Shown here: positions 24,639-34,459 of the stretch, piece by piece | How positions within the stretch are numbered: the stretch's first letter is position 1 | Layout of the letters: each line of letters starts with the position of its first letter | Assembly (NCBI RefSeq): GCF_900155555.1 | Contig: NZ_FUHN01000007.1 | Span: 372,073-436,072 of the forward strand | DNA: 64,000 bases | Reading direction: 5' to 3' | Origin: Mobilibacterium timonense | GTDB taxonomy: Bacteria; Bacillota; Clostridia; Peptostreptococcales; Anaerovoracaceae | Made by a program: the position numbers and the translations under genes | Notes under the pieces: model-generated | Told to the model about the DNA's origin: nothing | The model's database searches: none | The model's input: the letters and a program-made list of their open reading frames with translations, nothing else

Positions 24639-25544
24639 TTAACATTCTTTTTTCATAGGTTTCCCCGGCAGCGAGGCCGCGATCATTGCCCCGATGATCA
24701 TGGCTCCTCCGATCACTCCGTTCCAGCCGATGCGCTCGCCCAGGAAAATGGCCCCGAGTATCGCGGTTATGAGAGGATAGCAAGCGCAGTATAGGCCCGC
24801 GATGGTGGCGGAAACGTGTTTCTGAGCCACTGGCTGAAGCGTGAAGCCCAGACATGTGCAGATGAGCGCCAGGCATGCCACCATGATCCAGACATTTGTA
24901 GAAAAGCTCCTGATAGGATCTTCAGTCACGAATGCAAAGACCATGCTCAGGATCCCGATGACGCCGATCTGGATCACACCGAGCATTGGGGCATCGTCGG
25001 TCTTCGAATACCTGTCTGTGGTGATCACGACGGACGTGTAGAATACCGCCGCCAGCAGGTCCAGCATCACCCCTGTTGAAAATTCCAGGTGTCCGCCCTT
25101 CAAGGTGATGAACCCCACTCCGGCAAGCGCGAATAAACTGCTGATTATCACTGACTTTCCCGGGAAGCGGCGCACCAGTAATCCGTCAGCTATCGGTACC
25201 AGTACTACGGCCGTGTTCTCAAGGAAAGCGGTGGTCGAGGAATTGGTCATCTTGAGACCGAAGGTCTCGCAGGTCATGGTGAGAAAGAAAAGGATCCCCA
25301 TCACAGTGCCGTGTATAAGCACGCTGCGGTCTATCGTCTTCAGCCTCTTCCAGAATATGACCACGAGCACCGCAAAGGCCAGGAGAAACCTGTATCCAAG
25401 CAGCGTGAATGGTCCCATAGCCTCGAGACCAAGAGTTGAAAACAGCAGCGACGTGCTCCTCAGCGCCAGCACGGTGAACAGCAGTATCTTTCCAGTCCTC
25501 TCGTTAAGCTCCATCTTTTCCTGTCCCCCACTTTTTCCTTTCAC
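24639..25544 (-). CDS. EamA/DMT-superfamily transporter
   Basis: A 301-residue ten-helix membrane protein with two EamA repeats: the first includes LRSTSLLFSTLGLEAMGPFTLLGYRFLLAF and the second SATIAGLYCACYPLITAILG followed by FLGERIGWNGVIGGAMIIGA. Both repeats show the drug/metabolite exporter pattern. The substrate is not predictable; amino acid or metabolite export is common. The frame starts at GTG 25544 with AGGA six bases upstream; ATG at codon 11 (MELNERTG) is an alternative. It diverges from a LysR gene with overlapping promoters, so that regulator probably controls it. Confidence 0.88.
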   Translation of the reverse strand: MKGKSGGQEKMELNERTGKILLFTVLALRSTSLLFSTLGLEAMGPFTLLGYRFLLAFAVLVVIFWKRLKTIDRSVLIHGTVMGILFFLTMTCETFGLKMTNSSTTAFLENTAVVLVPIADGLLVRRFPGKSVIISSLFALAGVGFITLKGGHLEFSTGVMLDLLAAVFYTSVVITTDRYSKTDDAPMLGVIQIGVIGILSMVFAFVTEDPIRSFSTNVWIMVACLALICTCLGFTLQPVAQKHVSATIAGLYCACYPLITAILGAIFLGERIGWNGVIGGAMIIGAMIAASLPGKPMKKEC

Positions 25545-25567
25545 AGATGTTCCTGTTATGTCTCATC

Positions 25568-25604
25568 TTGACAAGATTATATTAGATGGTATGTTATGAG
25601 TAAA
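25568..25604. promoter_or_regulatory. Overlapping divergent promoters of the EamA and LysR genes
   Basis: Plus strand: TTGACA (25568-25573), 16 bp, TATGTT (25590-25595), reading toward the LysR gene. Minus strand: TTTACT (25604-25599), 17 bp, TATAAT (25581-25576), reading toward the EamA gene. The two promoters occupy the same DNA, so polymerase binding to one should exclude the other. Confidence 0.6.
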
Positions 25605-25662
25605 TCGCTAAAGTTTCAAGTTTGATTTGATTTTCTATCAACACAAAAGAAAGGTCGCCGCC

Positions 25663-26589
25663 GTGGATACGAGAAAGGTCAGGGCGCTCATCGCCGTCGT
25701 AGAGTCCGGAAACATGACAGCAGCAGCAGAGGAACTGGGATACACCCCGTCGGGAATGAGCCGGATGATGGACACCCTGGAAAAGGAACTCGGCATCCCT
25801 CTCCTCATCAGGAGCAAAGGCGGCGTCTCTCCCACCCGCGGGTGCCTTCAGATGCTTCCTGCGATGAAGGATCTTGTCCGCCTTGCAGACGACATCCAGA
25901 GCAGGGCAAAAGAAGCCGTGGACGGCATAACTGGAGAGATAAGGATCTCCAGCGCATACAGCACCTATTACAGACCACTGTCCAGGCTGGTGACGCGCTT
26001 CGAAGAAAAACACCCCGGCATCTCCATAGAGATCCAGGGAGGCATCAATTCAGATCTGATGATGAAAAGGATCACCTCCGGCGAGCTGGACATCGGGATC
26101 ATCAGCCGAAGAGAAGGGAACTGCCAGTGGATACCACTTACCAGAGATCCAATGAAGGCCTGGGTCCCTGCCGATCACCCTTCCGTTCAGGACGGCTTTT
26201 ACCCACTCAAGAGATTCGAGACAGACCACTACATAGTCCATTTCCCGGGAAAAGTCACCGACAGCCAGAGGGCCCTCGATTCCGTCGGCATACATCCATC
26301 GGTCACCAGCCCCGCCTTCGATTCTTACGCCGCCTTCAAGATGGTGGAGGCAGGTCTAGGGGTGACACTTGTCAACGGGCTGTACAGCACGCTGTGGAAA
26401 GGCGATGTGGCGGTCCTGCCGGTACGCCCCGAAATACGCATCCCGATCGGCATAGCCGCATCCGAAAAGCGATTCATCTCTCCCGCCGCAGCCCTTTTCC
26501 TGGAATACATGAAGAACGACCTGCCGCTCCTGAACGGCTCTGCGGAACAGGCCTCTGAGGGCCATGACGCCGATGCCAAGGCAAAATAA
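25663..26589 (+). CDS. LysR-family transcriptional regulator
   Basis: A 308-residue regulator. The helix-turn-helix is clear (RKVRALIAVVESGNMTAAAE, then LGYTPSGMSRMMDTLEKELG), followed by a LysR substrate-binding domain (ITGEIRISSAYSTYYRPLS onward). The frame is open from 25627, but GTG 25663 with AAAGG eight bases upstream is the natural start. It diverges from the EamA exporter and ends convergent with ribF. It probably regulates the exporter; the effector is unknown. Confidence 0.88.
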   Translation: MDTRKVRALIAVVESGNMTAAAEELGYTPSGMSRMMDTLEKELGIPLLIRSKGGVSPTRGCLQMLPAMKDLVRLADDIQSRAKEAVDGITGEIRISSAYSTYYRPLSRLVTRFEEKHPGISIEIQGGINSDLMMKRITSGELDIGIISRREGNCQWIPLTRDPMKAWVPADHPSVQDGFYPLKRFETDHYIVHFPGKVTDSQRALDSVGIHPSVTSPAFDSYAAFKMVEAGLGVTLVNGLYSTLWKGDVAVLPVRPEIRIPIGIAASEKRFISPAAALFLEYMKNDLPLLNGSAEQASEGHDADAKAK

Positions 26590-26609
26590 AAAACGGGCCA
26601 TAGCGCCCG
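26586..26609 (-). terminator. Terminator of the rimP-ribF operon
   Basis: CGGGC and GCCCG form a short stem (26594-26609) just after the ribF stop. On the minus strand it is followed by TTTTTTATTTTG. It closes the long translation-factor operon. Confidence 0.75.
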
Positions 26610-26610
26610 C

Positions 26611-27579
26611 TCATATGCCGTGGAACACACGGCCGTCTCTGCAGTTTTTCTGGATCATCTGCCGAAGCTCTTCGAGGCTCGCAAAGTTCTTTTCCGGCCT
26701 CTCCCACTTCAGGAAGTAGACCCGGATCTCCCTTCCGTATATGTCGCTGCTGAAGTCGTACAGATAGGTCTCCACGGACATCTGCGTTCCTCCTACCGTC
26801 GGCTTCGTGCCCAGGTTGGTTATCCCTGGCCACAGCACCTCTCTTCCTTCGTCGTCGGTCTCCGGCCTGCCCTCCTCGTCGAATATCTTCACCTGCGTGA
26901 AGTATACGCCCTTCGGGGGAAGCACCATGTGGGGATCCGGGAAAAAGTTGGCTGTTGGAAAGCCTATTGTCCTGCCGATGTGGCGGCCCTGAGTCACCTT
27001 TCCGTTGAGAGCGAAGGGTCTTCCTAGGAACCTCTCCGCCTTTTCCATGTTCCCCTGTTCCACGATCTCCCTTATGGCAGTTGAGCTCACGGTCTCACCA
27101 TCCAGCTCCACCGGATCCTGGACGATGACCTGGAATCCCAGTTCCTCTCCGAGCCGCCTGAGCAGCTCCGGATCTCCCGAGGCCCTGTCTCCGAACCTGT
27201 AGTTGAATCCGCAGTGGACCGACTTCGCGTGAAGCCCGTCCACCAGGATGTCCCTCACAAATGCTTCGGGATCCATCTTCATGATCTCCCTCGTAAACGG
27301 GATCGCTATCACCCCGTCTATCCCGATGTCCGACATCAGCTCCAGCTTGTCCTGGGGCTGGGACAGAAACCTCAATGCCTTTCCGCCCGAAAGCTCCTTG
27401 AACTCCCTTGGGTGTACCGAAAAGGTGAAACACAGCGAGGTCAGGTCCTTCTCTTCGGCCGCCCGCTCCGCCGCGGACAGTATCTTCCTGTGCCCGATGT
27501 GGACCCCGTCGAAGTTCCCGAGGGCCACCGCGGTACCACCGTCTATTGTTATATTCTCTAAATCAGTATAAACCTTCAT
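26611..27579 (-). CDS. ribF: Bifunctional riboflavin kinase/FAD synthetase
   Basis: A 322-residue cytosolic enzyme making FMN and then FAD from riboflavin. The N-terminal adenylyltransferase has the nucleotidyl motif GNFDGVHIGHRKIL and HCGFNYRFGDRASGD. The C-terminal kinase domain has GRPFALNGKVTQGRHIGR, IGFPTANFFPD, GITNLGTKPTVGG and DIYGREIRVYFLKWERPEKNF. Slightly longer than average because of inserts after TQVKIFDEEG. It is the last gene of the operon after truB, its usual neighbour. Confidence 0.95.
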   Translation of the reverse strand: MKVYTDLENITIDGGTAVALGNFDGVHIGHRKILSAAERAAEEKDLTSLCFTFSVHPREFKELSGGKALRFLSQPQDKLELMSDIGIDGVIAIPFTREIMKMDPEAFVRDILVDGLHAKSVHCGFNYRFGDRASGDPELLRRLGEELGFQVIVQDPVELDGETVSSTAIREIVEQGNMEKAERFLGRPFALNGKVTQGRHIGRTIGFPTANFFPDPHMVLPPKGVYFTQVKIFDEEGRPETDDEGREVLWPGITNLGTKPTVGGTQMSVETYLYDFSSDIYGREIRVYFLKWERPEKNFASLEELRQMIQKNCRDGRVFHGI

Positions 27580-27617
27580 TATGTTCTCAGCTGTCAGTAA
27601 AAATAACTTGCGCAGGC

Positions 27618-28571
27618 CTATCTGAAGACCTTGAGGGCCTTCAGGCCGTTTCCGCTTTCTTCCGTACGCACCAGCGCACCCGTGCCGGCAAAGGCGCCAT
27701 CTTCTCTATAGACCCTGAAAACGTTTTCCAGGCCCTCCGCCCTGTAGATCCCGCGGGCGGCAAGGTCGACCTTTTCCACTATGTTCCAGTCTTCCTGTGA
27801 CACCGGCCTTCCGTTCAGGAAGTCATCGGTACCCCTGCCGTTCAACCTGGCGGTCCCGAGGTCAACGAGAGTCCGGTCCACGGGGATGATAAACCTCTCC
27901 AGCTCGTCATCACCCATGTCCATGATCGCGTCGAGGTCCACGGCGTTCTCCTCTGTGAAAAAGCCGCTGGCGGTCCTCCTGAGGTACGTCATGCACCCGC
28001 CGCAGCCGAGTTTTGCGCCGATGTCGTCACATATCGAGCGTATGTACGTGCCCTTGCTGCAGGTGACCATGAAGTGGACCGTCCCTTTCTCCAGGTCGCA
28101 GCCCTGCAATACCATCTCTCTGATGAAAATGTTCCTGGCCTTGTCCTCCATGCAGATGTCGGCGCCTTCCCTTGCGTATTTATACAGGGGCCTGCCGTTC
28201 ACTTTGAGGGCGGAGAACTTTGGGGGGATCTGGCGGATCTCCCCGGTGTAGCTGCCGAAGGCCTCCTCCACATCATCTTCCGCGACCCCAGAAAAGTCTC
28301 TTGTCTCCAGGATGGTCCCAGTGGAATCCAGGGTATCGGTTACCGTACCCAGTTTCATTTCTGTTTCATATGTCTTGAAGTCGCCGTCGTAGTACTGGAT
28401 CATCCTCGTGGCGCGGCCGAAGCACACGGGCAGGACTCCCGAGGCCATCGGATCCAGCGTCCCGGTGTGCCCGGTCCGTTTTATCCCCAGCCTTCTCCGC
28501 ACTCTGGCCACCACGTCATGTGATGTGAGGCCTTCGGGCTTGTTGATATTAATAACTCCCTCTGATATCAA
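27618..28571 (-). CDS. truB: tRNA pseudouridine(55) synthase
   Basis: A 317-residue enzyme that forms pseudouridine-55 in the T loop of tRNAs. The catalytic Asp lies in GHTGTLDPMASGVLPVCFG, and KPEGLTSHDVVARVRR and the KFSALKVNGRPLYKYAREG segment complete the family pattern. A C-terminal PUA-like extension follows. The start overlaps the upstream DHH gene stop by 4 bp (ATGA), so translation is coupled. Confidence 0.96.
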   Translation of the reverse strand: MISEGVININKPEGLTSHDVVARVRRRLGIKRTGHTGTLDPMASGVLPVCFGRATRMIQYYDGDFKTYETEMKLGTVTDTLDSTGTILETRDFSGVAEDDVEEAFGSYTGEIRQIPPKFSALKVNGRPLYKYAREGADICMEDKARNIFIREMVLQGCDLEKGTVHFMVTCSKGTYIRSICDDIGAKLGCGGCMTYLRRTASGFFTEENAVDLDAIMDMGDDELERFIIPVDRTLVDLGTARLNGRGTDDFLNGRPVSQEDWNIVEKVDLAARGIYRAEGLENVFRVYREDGAFAGTGALVRTEESGNGLKALKVFR

Positions 28572-29569
28572 AACTTCTCCTGACTGTCTATCTCCATCTG
28601 CTTCTTCAATTCATCCAGGACCACTGGCTCCGCCTGATCGAGGCCCATTTTCAGGGAGCAGCCTGCAGCGCGAACGTGACCGCCGCCTCCGAGGCGCTGA
28701 GCCACATCGCCCACGTTGAGCCATGACCTGGCCCTCATGCTGACCTTGACCAGATCAGGCCCATTCTCCTTGAAAATGACAGCGGTCTCTACTCCGTCTA
28801 TGCTCATCAGTCGCTGAATGATCCCGTCCGTCTCATTCATCTGCGCACCGGTCCTCTCGAGATCGTCCATGGTGATCTCGCCGTACACCAGCTTGCCGCC
28901 GCACATGAACCGCGCTCTCTCCACTACCAGCGAACTCATCTTCATGGAAGAGAATGAATTTCTTTCGTACACCAGCGAACTCACCGCCTTCGGATCAAAA
29001 CCCGGTACATCGAACAATTTTGCCGCGATAAGATGTGTCCTGGCGGTGGTGTTGCTGTACTGAAAATTCCCCGAATCTGTGGATATCCCGGCAAAAAGGC
29101 TGTTCGCCATGGCGAGATCCAGCGTCACCCCGAGCTCCATCAGCAGGAGATATGCCAGCTCTGAGCACGCGGCCGAGTCCGGTTCTATGTGCTCCATGTC
29201 AAAAGTGGTATCTCCTTCGCCAGTGCTGTGATGGTCGATGCAGATGGATCTCCCGCCCCTAAGAAATACATCTTTTCTCCGGCCTATCCTGGAAACGCTG
29301 CTGCAGTCCACCATGAGCACCGTGGTATCCCCGTTCACGATATCGGGATCACCCGTACAGCATCCGGCCTCGAGAAAATCCAGATTGTTCGGGATGCTCT
29401 CATCAAGATATACATAGCTGTCGATGCCCAGGCTCCTCAGGCCGAGACATATGGAAGAGGCTGTCCCCATGGCGTCTCCGTCCACGTTCATGTGCGGAAA
29501 GATCACCACTCTTTTTGCCTTCTTCAGTTCTCCGGCTATCTCGCCCAGTGAATTATTTTTCGTCTTCAT
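28568..29569 (-). CDS. DHH/DHHA1 phosphoesterase, NrnA-like nanoRNase or pAp phosphatase
   Basis: A 333-residue cytosolic phosphoesterase. DHH motifs: FPHMNVDGDAMGT (Asp and His metal ligands), MVDCSSVSRIGRR and CIDHHSTGEGD. The C-terminal DHHA1 domain has LGGGGHVRAAGCSLK. Relatives degrade 2-5 nt RNAs, hydrolyse pAp or cleave c-di-AMP breakdown products. In Firmicutes this gene sits between rbfA and truB, as here. The frame extends 12 codons further upstream, but ATG 29569, which overlaps rbfA by 17 bp, gives the usual N terminus. Confidence 0.9.
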   Translation of the reverse strand: MKTKNNSLGEIAGELKKAKRVVIFPHMNVDGDAMGTASSICLGLRSLGIDSYVYLDESIPNNLDFLEAGCCTGDPDIVNGDTTVLMVDCSSVSRIGRRKDVFLRGGRSICIDHHSTGEGDTTFDMEHIEPDSAACSELAYLLLMELGVTLDLAMANSLFAGISTDSGNFQYSNTTARTHLIAAKLFDVPGFDPKAVSSLVYERNSFSSMKMSSLVVERARFMCGGKLVYGEITMDDLERTGAQMNETDGIIQRLMSIDGVETAVIFKENGPDLVKVSMRARSWLNVGDVAQRLGGGGHVRAAGCSLKMGLDQAEPVVLDELKKQMEIDSQEKF

Positions 29570-29972
29570 CTCCAGTTTCCCCTGTATCCTCCCGGGCAGC
29601 TCCATCCTCGCTGTCGTGGATCTTCTTCAGAACGGACTCGATATGGCGTCCGTTTTCCATTGAATTGTCTATGCGGAAGATCAGCTCAGGCGTGTGCCGC
29701 AGCTTGATGTCTCTGCCCACTTTGTTTCTGAAAGTGCCCTTTGCTCTATCAAACCCCTCCAGGACTTCTTTGTCAACCTGTTCTCTGTCCTCTCCCGTGA
29801 GGACCAGCGGAGTTATGTATATATACGCATAGCTGCCATCTCTCGTAACGTTCACGTCGGATATGGTTATGATCCTGGACGTGAGCACGGGATCCTTGAT
29901 CCCGTTGAGAAGGAGCGAGCTCACGCTTTTCCTGATCTCCTCCTCCAGCCGTCCCTGTCGTACCTGTTTCAT
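29553..29972 (-). CDS. rbfA: 30S ribosome-binding factor A
   Basis: A 139-residue ribosome maturation factor with a KH-like fold. The N-terminal RQGRLEEEIRKSVSSLLLNG, the ITISDVNVTRDGSYAYIYIT strand region and the LRHTPELIFRIDNSMENG helix identify it. An acidic tail follows. AGGAGAGG precedes the ATG. It lies 65 bp after infB in the classical order; the gap contains a 7-bp GCAGCTG hairpin. Confidence 0.94.
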   Translation of the reverse strand: MKQVRQGRLEEEIRKSVSSLLLNGIKDPVLTSRIITISDVNVTRDGSYAYIYITPLVLTGEDREQVDKEVLEGFDRAKGTFRNKVGRDIKLRHTPELIFRIDNSMENGRHIESVLKKIHDSEDGAAREDTGETGDEDEK

Positions 29973-30037
29973 GTATTTTACCTCTCCTGCAAATAATGCA
30001 GCTGCACCTCAGGCACAGCTGCACTCGTTATTGCCGT

Positions 30038-33007
30038 TTATAAGTCTCTCTCCACCTCTACCATGGTGAAGCACTCGATAACGTCTCCAGGCTTGATATC
30101 GTTGTAGTTCTCTATGCCGATACCGCACTCGTAGCCCTGGTTCACTTCCTTGACGTCGTCCTTGAAACGCCTCAGGGATGAGATCATGCCCTCGTGGATC
30201 ACGATGCCGTCTCTTACCAGGCGGATCTGCATGTTCCTCTGCATCTTGCCCTCGGTGACGTACGCACCGCCGACGATGCCGATGTTCGGGACCTTGAAGG
30301 TCTCCCTGATCTCCGCCTTTCCAAGTACCTTTTCCTGGAACTCCGGAGCCAGCATTCCCTTCATGGCCTTCTCCACGTCGTCGATGATGTCGTAGATGAC
30401 TCTGTACAGTCTGACCTCGACGTTGGCGTCAGATGCCTGATTCATTACCGCCGTCGTAGGCCTTACGTTGAATCCGATGATTATGGCACCAGACGTCTCA
30501 GCCAGCATAACGTCGGACTCGGTCACGGTACCCACTCCGGAGTGGATGATGTTTACTTTTACCTCGTCGTTGTTCAGCTTCTCAAGGGAGGTGATGATGG
30601 CACCGACAGATCCCTGTACATCGGCCTTTACGATGATATTCAGGTTCTGGACCTCGCCTTCCTTGATCTGCGAGAACAGCTTTTCGAGAGTGGTGCTGGA
30701 GTTCTTCGCCAGTACTTCCTCTCTCATCTTCTCGGCTCTGTTCTCGGCGATCTCCCTGGCCGTCTTGTCATCCTTCACAGCATTGAAGGCGTCACCGGCG
30801 AGCGGAACATCGTTGAGTCCCAGCACCTCCACAGGAGTTGCCGGGAGGGCCTTTCTGATGGTGTCTCCCTTGTAGTTCGTCATGAGACGGATCTTGCCGT
30901 GGCATGTTCCTGCCACGATGCTCTGTCCGGTCTTGAGAGTACCGTTCATCACCAGCAGTGTGGCAACAGGTCCTCTCGCCTTGTCCAGCCTGGCCTCGAT
31001 CACGCTTCCCATGGCCAGCCTGTCAGGGTTCGCCCTGAGCTCAAGCATCTCGGCCTGGAGGAGGATCATCTCGAGGAGCTCGTGTATTCCTTCGCCCTTC
31101 TTGGCCGAAACAGGAACGCAGATCGTGTCTCCGCCCCAGTCCTCTACGAGGACTCCGTTGTCGGCAAGGTCCTTCTTTACCTTGTCAGGGTTTGCGCCAG
31201 GCTTGTCCATCTTGTTGATGGCCACGATGATCGGAACGTTTGCCGCCTTGGCATGGCTGATGGACTCGATGGTCTGCGGCTTTACGGAATCGTCCGCGGC
31301 AACTACCAGCACCGCGATATCGGTGATCTGCGCACCTCTTGCACGCATGGTGGTGAACGCCTCATGTCCCGGAGTATCCAGGAATACGATCTTCTTTCCG
31401 TTGATGTTTACCTCGGACGCACCGATGTGCTGCGTGATGCCTCCGGACTCTCCCTCGGTCACGTTCGTGTTTCTGATGGCGTCCAGCAGGGACGTCTTAC
31501 CGTGGTCTACGTGTCCCATCACGGTGATGATCGGAGCTCTAGGCTTCAGCTCGGACTCCGCATCCTCATGGAGCTCCAGACCCGGCTCTTCTTCCTCCTC
31601 GTGCTCTTCCGTAACGGCGATGCTGATGCCGAGATCCTCTGCCAGCATCTCCACTGTATCCTTGTCCAGGGTCTGGTTGATGGTGGCCATAATGCCCAGC
31701 TTCATCAGAGCCATGATGACCATCGAAGGTGATACCTCCGCCTGCTCTGCCAGTCCCGCAACTGTGATCGGAACGGTGATGGCGATGGTGCCCTCTGGCA
31801 GGAGATCCTCTATGCTCTCCTCAGGCTCCTGCTGTTTCTGCTTATTCTTGTACTTGTGGCGCTGCTGCTTTTCCAGAGTCCTCTCATCGTAGTACCTGGA
31901 ATTCTTCCCGCCGCCGTTGCCCTGTTTCTCGAAACGGTTATGTCTCTCGTGAGAGCCGTCTCCTCTTTCTTTCTTGTCGAAGACTTTCTTGGTCTTTCCG
32001 CTCTTTCCTGAGTGCTTCCCGGATGTCTGAGGTGCCTGTGCTCCCTCATTTCTTCTTTCATCCGTGCGACCCTCTCCGGATCTGGACTGCCTGCGGCTGC
32101 TGTTCTTGTCCCTGCGGTCCTTGCTGCCGCCGTTATCGTTCTTGCCCTTGCCCTTCGCATCTCTGGACTTCTTTCCGGAGTTCTTCTTCTCCTCGGGCTT
32201 TGAATCCTTCTTGACGTCGAAGACCTTCTTGAAGCGCATAGGCTTGTTCGGAGCATTCACATACTCCTCTTTCTCCTTCTTCGCCTCTTTCTTCTCTTCT
32301 TTTTTCTCTTCCTTTTTATCTTCTACAGACTTGTCGGCGCTCTTCTCCTCATGCTTTTTCGACGCGTGAGAAGTCTTCTCGCCGGTCCTCTCCTCAGCCT
32401 TAGAAGGTGCACTGTCTTCCGCCTTGCCGGATGCCTTCTCCTCGGCAGGAGCCTCTGCCTTCTTTTCCTGCGCTCCGGAGACCTCAGGGGCCTTTTCGGA
32501 CACTGGAGCCTCTGCCTTCTCCGCGGACTTCTCTTCTGTCTTTTCCGCCTCAGGAGCCTTCTCAGAAGTTTTTTTTGCCTTATCCTCATCGGCGCTGGCC
32601 TTTACTTCATTTTCAGGCTTCTCAGATGCGGAAGCTGCAGTCTCCACCGCCTCGCTCTTCTCCGCAGACTCATGAGGCTTCTGCGGAGCTTCCTCTGCAG
32701 CCTTTTCCTCCGCTGCCTTCTCTTCTGCAGCCTTTTCTTCAGCCTCAATGTCCGCCTTCTTCTTTCTTCTCGGCATGGCCTTGCCCAGTATCGGCATGAC
32801 CTTGTTCTTGTGCTTTGAAGAGCTTCCCGAAGATGAACGGGATCCCTTGAGCCTCGAAACCGTGTCTGCGATCCTGTCGGCATCTGACTGATCTATGCTG
32901 CTTTCTCTGGTTTTGATCTCGATATCCAGAGACTGGGTCATCTTTTTCAATTCATCGTACTCGATGCCAAGCTCTTCAATCAGATCACTCACTTTTTTTT
33001 TCGCCAT
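30038..33007 (-). CDS. infB: Translation initiation factor IF-2
   Basis: A 989-residue GTPase that places initiator fMet-tRNA on the ribosome. The short N-terminal IF2_N segment ([17 protein letters not shown]) is followed by a very long low-complexity region (about 55-400) made of Lys, Glu, Ala and Ser runs, then a second IF2_N-like segment and the G domain with GHVDHGKTS (G1), DTPGHEAF (G3) and NKMDKPGAN (G4), then domains II-IV. The linker is longer than in Bacillus. The ATG follows rnpM by 3 bp with TAAGGAGG upstream. Confidence 0.97.
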   Translation of the reverse strand: MAKKKVSDLIEELGIEYDELKKMTQSLDIEIKTRESSIDQSDADRIADTVSRLKGSRSSSGSSSKHKNKVMPILGKAMPRRKKKADIEAEEKAAEEKAAEEKAAEEAPQKPHESAEKSEAVETAASASEKPENEVKASADEDKAKKTSEKAPEAEKTEEKSAEKAEAPVSEKAPEVSGAQEKKAEAPAEEKASGKAEDSAPSKAEERTGEKTSHASKKHEEKSADKSVEDKKEEKKEEKKEAKKEKEEYVNAPNKPMRFKKVFDVKKDSKPEEKKNSGKKSRDAKGKGKNDNGGSKDRRDKNSSRRQSRSGEGRTDERRNEGAQAPQTSGKHSGKSGKTKKVFDKKERGDGSHERHNRFEKQGNGGGKNSRYYDERTLEKQQRHKYKNKQKQQEPEESIEDLLPEGTIAITVPITVAGLAEQAEVSPSMVIMALMKLGIMATINQTLDKDTVEMLAEDLGISIAVTEEHEEEEEPGLELHEDAESELKPRAPIITVMGHVDHGKTSLLDAIRNTNVTEGESGGITQHIGASEVNINGKKIVFLDTPGHEAFTTMRARGAQITDIAVLVVAADDSVKPQTIESISHAKAANVPIIVAINKMDKPGANPDKVKKDLADNGVLVEDWGGDTICVPVSAKKGEGIHELLEMILLQAEMLELRANPDRLAMGSVIEARLDKARGPVATLLVMNGTLKTGQSIVAGTCHGKIRLMTNYKGDTIRKALPATPVEVLGLNDVPLAGDAFNAVKDDKTAREIAENRAEKMREEVLAKNSSTTLEKLFSQIKEGEVQNLNIIVKADVQGSVGAIITSLEKLNNDEVKVNIIHSGVGTVTESDVMLAETSGAIIIGFNVRPTTAVMNQASDANVEVRLYRVIYDIIDDVEKAMKGMLAPEFQEKVLGKAEIRETFKVPNIGIVGGAYVTEGKMQRNMQIRLVRDGIVIHEGMISSLRRFKDDVKEVNQGYECGIGIENYNDIKPGDVIECFTMVEVERDL

Positions 33008-33010
33008 TCG

Positions 33011-33286
33011 CTATACCTCCTTAACCAGCATAAGCAGCTCCCGGAAGATACCGTCAGTCTCTTCTTCGCTGAAACCTCTCTTGAAGCTTCTGTTAAGCCC
33101 TCTGCTCTTTTTCGCCTTTTCAATGCACTCGCTGTTCCGGCAGAAATACACTCCTCTGCCTTTAGCCTTGCCAGTGGTGTCCACAGCGAGCCTCTCTCCG
33201 TCCCAGGCCACCCGTATCATGTCCTTCTGAGGATGAGACTCCATGCATCCCACACAGCGGCGCATGGGAATTTTCTTTTCCGTCAT
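33011..33286 (-). CDS. rnpM: RNase P modulator RnpM (YlxR family)
   Basis: A 91-residue YlxR/DUF448 protein with the signature MRRCVGCMESHPQKDMIRVAW and GRGVYFCRNSECIEKAKK. Family members were long annotated as nucleic-acid binding and have been reported to modulate RNase P. It sits between nusA and infB as in other Firmicutes. The ylxQ (L7Ae-like) gene that often follows is absent here; infB starts 3 bp later. Confidence 0.93.
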   Translation of the reverse strand: MTEKKIPMRRCVGCMESHPQKDMIRVAWDGERLAVDTTGKAKGRGVYFCRNSECIEKAKKSRGLNRSFKRGFSEEETDGIFRELLMLVKEV

Positions 33287-34450
33287 CTATTCTCCTGCCG
33301 CTTCATCAGCCTCTTCCGCCGGAGTGCCTGCATCCTCAGGCGCCTCGGCGACCTTTTCCTCATCCACGTCCTCGTATTCGTCGAACTGGAATCCGGAATT
33401 CTCCAGCTGCTCTCTGCTCTTGATATCTATCTTCCATCCGCTGACTCTTGCCGCCAGCCTTACGTTCTGTCCCTCTCTTCCGATGGCAAGAGAAAGCTGC
33501 TGCTCAGGCACGACGGCGATAGCCATCTTTTCCTGCTCGTTCTCCTCGATGTAAACGCTCTCCACTACGGCAGGTCTCAGCACGTTGCTGATCAGCACCG
33601 CAGGCTCCTCGTCCCACACTATGATGTCGATCTTCTCGCCGTTCAGCTCGTCAACGATGTTCTGGACCCTGGAGCCCCTGTTACCGACGCATGCTCCCAC
33701 AGGATCCACGTCAGGATCGTGGGAGTAAACTGCGATCTTGGTCCTGGATCCCGCTTCTCTCGCTATACCCTTGATCTCCACAGTACCGTCTGCGATCTCC
33801 GGGATCTCCAGCTTGAAAAGCTCTCTCACGAGGCCCGGATGGCTGCGGGAGAAGAAGACCTGTGGTCCGTTCTTCGAGGCTTTCGGCCTGTTCGGATCCT
33901 TGACGTCCATCACGAACACCTTGATCCGGTCTCCCACGTTGAAGTGCTCTGTCTTGACCTGCTCGGATACCGGAAGTATGCCCTCAGTATTGTCGATGGC
34001 CAGGAATATTGTACCGTTGTTGATCCTCTCGATCCTTCCGGACACCAGAGTTCCCTGCTTGTCCTTGAGCCTGGAATAGGTGCTCTGCCTCTCAGCCTCC
34101 TTGACCTTCTGAACTACTATCTGCTTAGCGGTCTGAGCTGCGATCCTTCCAAAGTCTTTAGGATCGATAGGGAAATACATCTCGTCTCCCACCTCGTAGT
34201 CGGGATCGTATGACCTGGCAACTTCCAGCGATATCTGATTCTCGTCGTCCTCCGGATCCTCAACGACTTCCTTGATCAGGAACACCTGGACCTCTCCGGT
34301 CTCCCGGTCTACCTCCACCAGTGTATTTCCACCGAAGTTCTTCTCGTAGGCTGTCTTCACTGCGGTCTCAACTGCGGTGATAATCTCCTCCTTCGGGATG
34401 TTTTTCTCTCTCTCAAGCTCGTCAAGTGCATCAAGAAACTCTTTGTTCAT
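33287..34450 (-). CDS. nusA: Transcription termination/antitermination factor NusA
   Basis: A 387-residue RNA polymerase-associated factor. Order: N-terminal RNAP-binding domain (1-130), S1 domain (TLVSGRIERINNGTIFLAI), then two KH domains (VGACVGNRGSRVQNIVDEL and LAIGREGQNVRLAARVSGWKI). A short acidic tail ends the protein, so it lacks the C-terminal repeats of the E. coli form, as usual in Firmicutes. It lies between rimP and rnpM in one operon. Confidence 0.96.
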   Translation of the reverse strand: MNKEFLDALDELEREKNIPKEEIITAVETAVKTAYEKNFGGNTLVEVDRETGEVQVFLIKEVVEDPEDDENQISLEVARSYDPDYEVGDEMYFPIDPKDFGRIAAQTAKQIVVQKVKEAERQSTYSRLKDKQGTLVSGRIERINNGTIFLAIDNTEGILPVSEQVKTEHFNVGDRIKVFVMDVKDPNRPKASKNGPQVFFSRSHPGLVRELFKLEIPEIADGTVEIKGIAREAGSRTKIAVYSHDPDVDPVGACVGNRGSRVQNIVDELNGEKIDIIVWDEEPAVLISNVLRPAVVESVYIEENEQEKMAIAVVPEQQLSLAIGREGQNVRLAARVSGWKIDIKSREQLENSGFQFDEYEDVDEEKVAEAPEDAGTPAEEADEAAGE

Positions 34451-34459
34451 CTTATCCTC

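Noticed and set aside
30194-31732. Long plus-strand frame of 512 codons opposite infB
   Set aside because: Antisense shadow of infB caused by codon bias; the sequence has no recognisable domain and no ribosome binding site.
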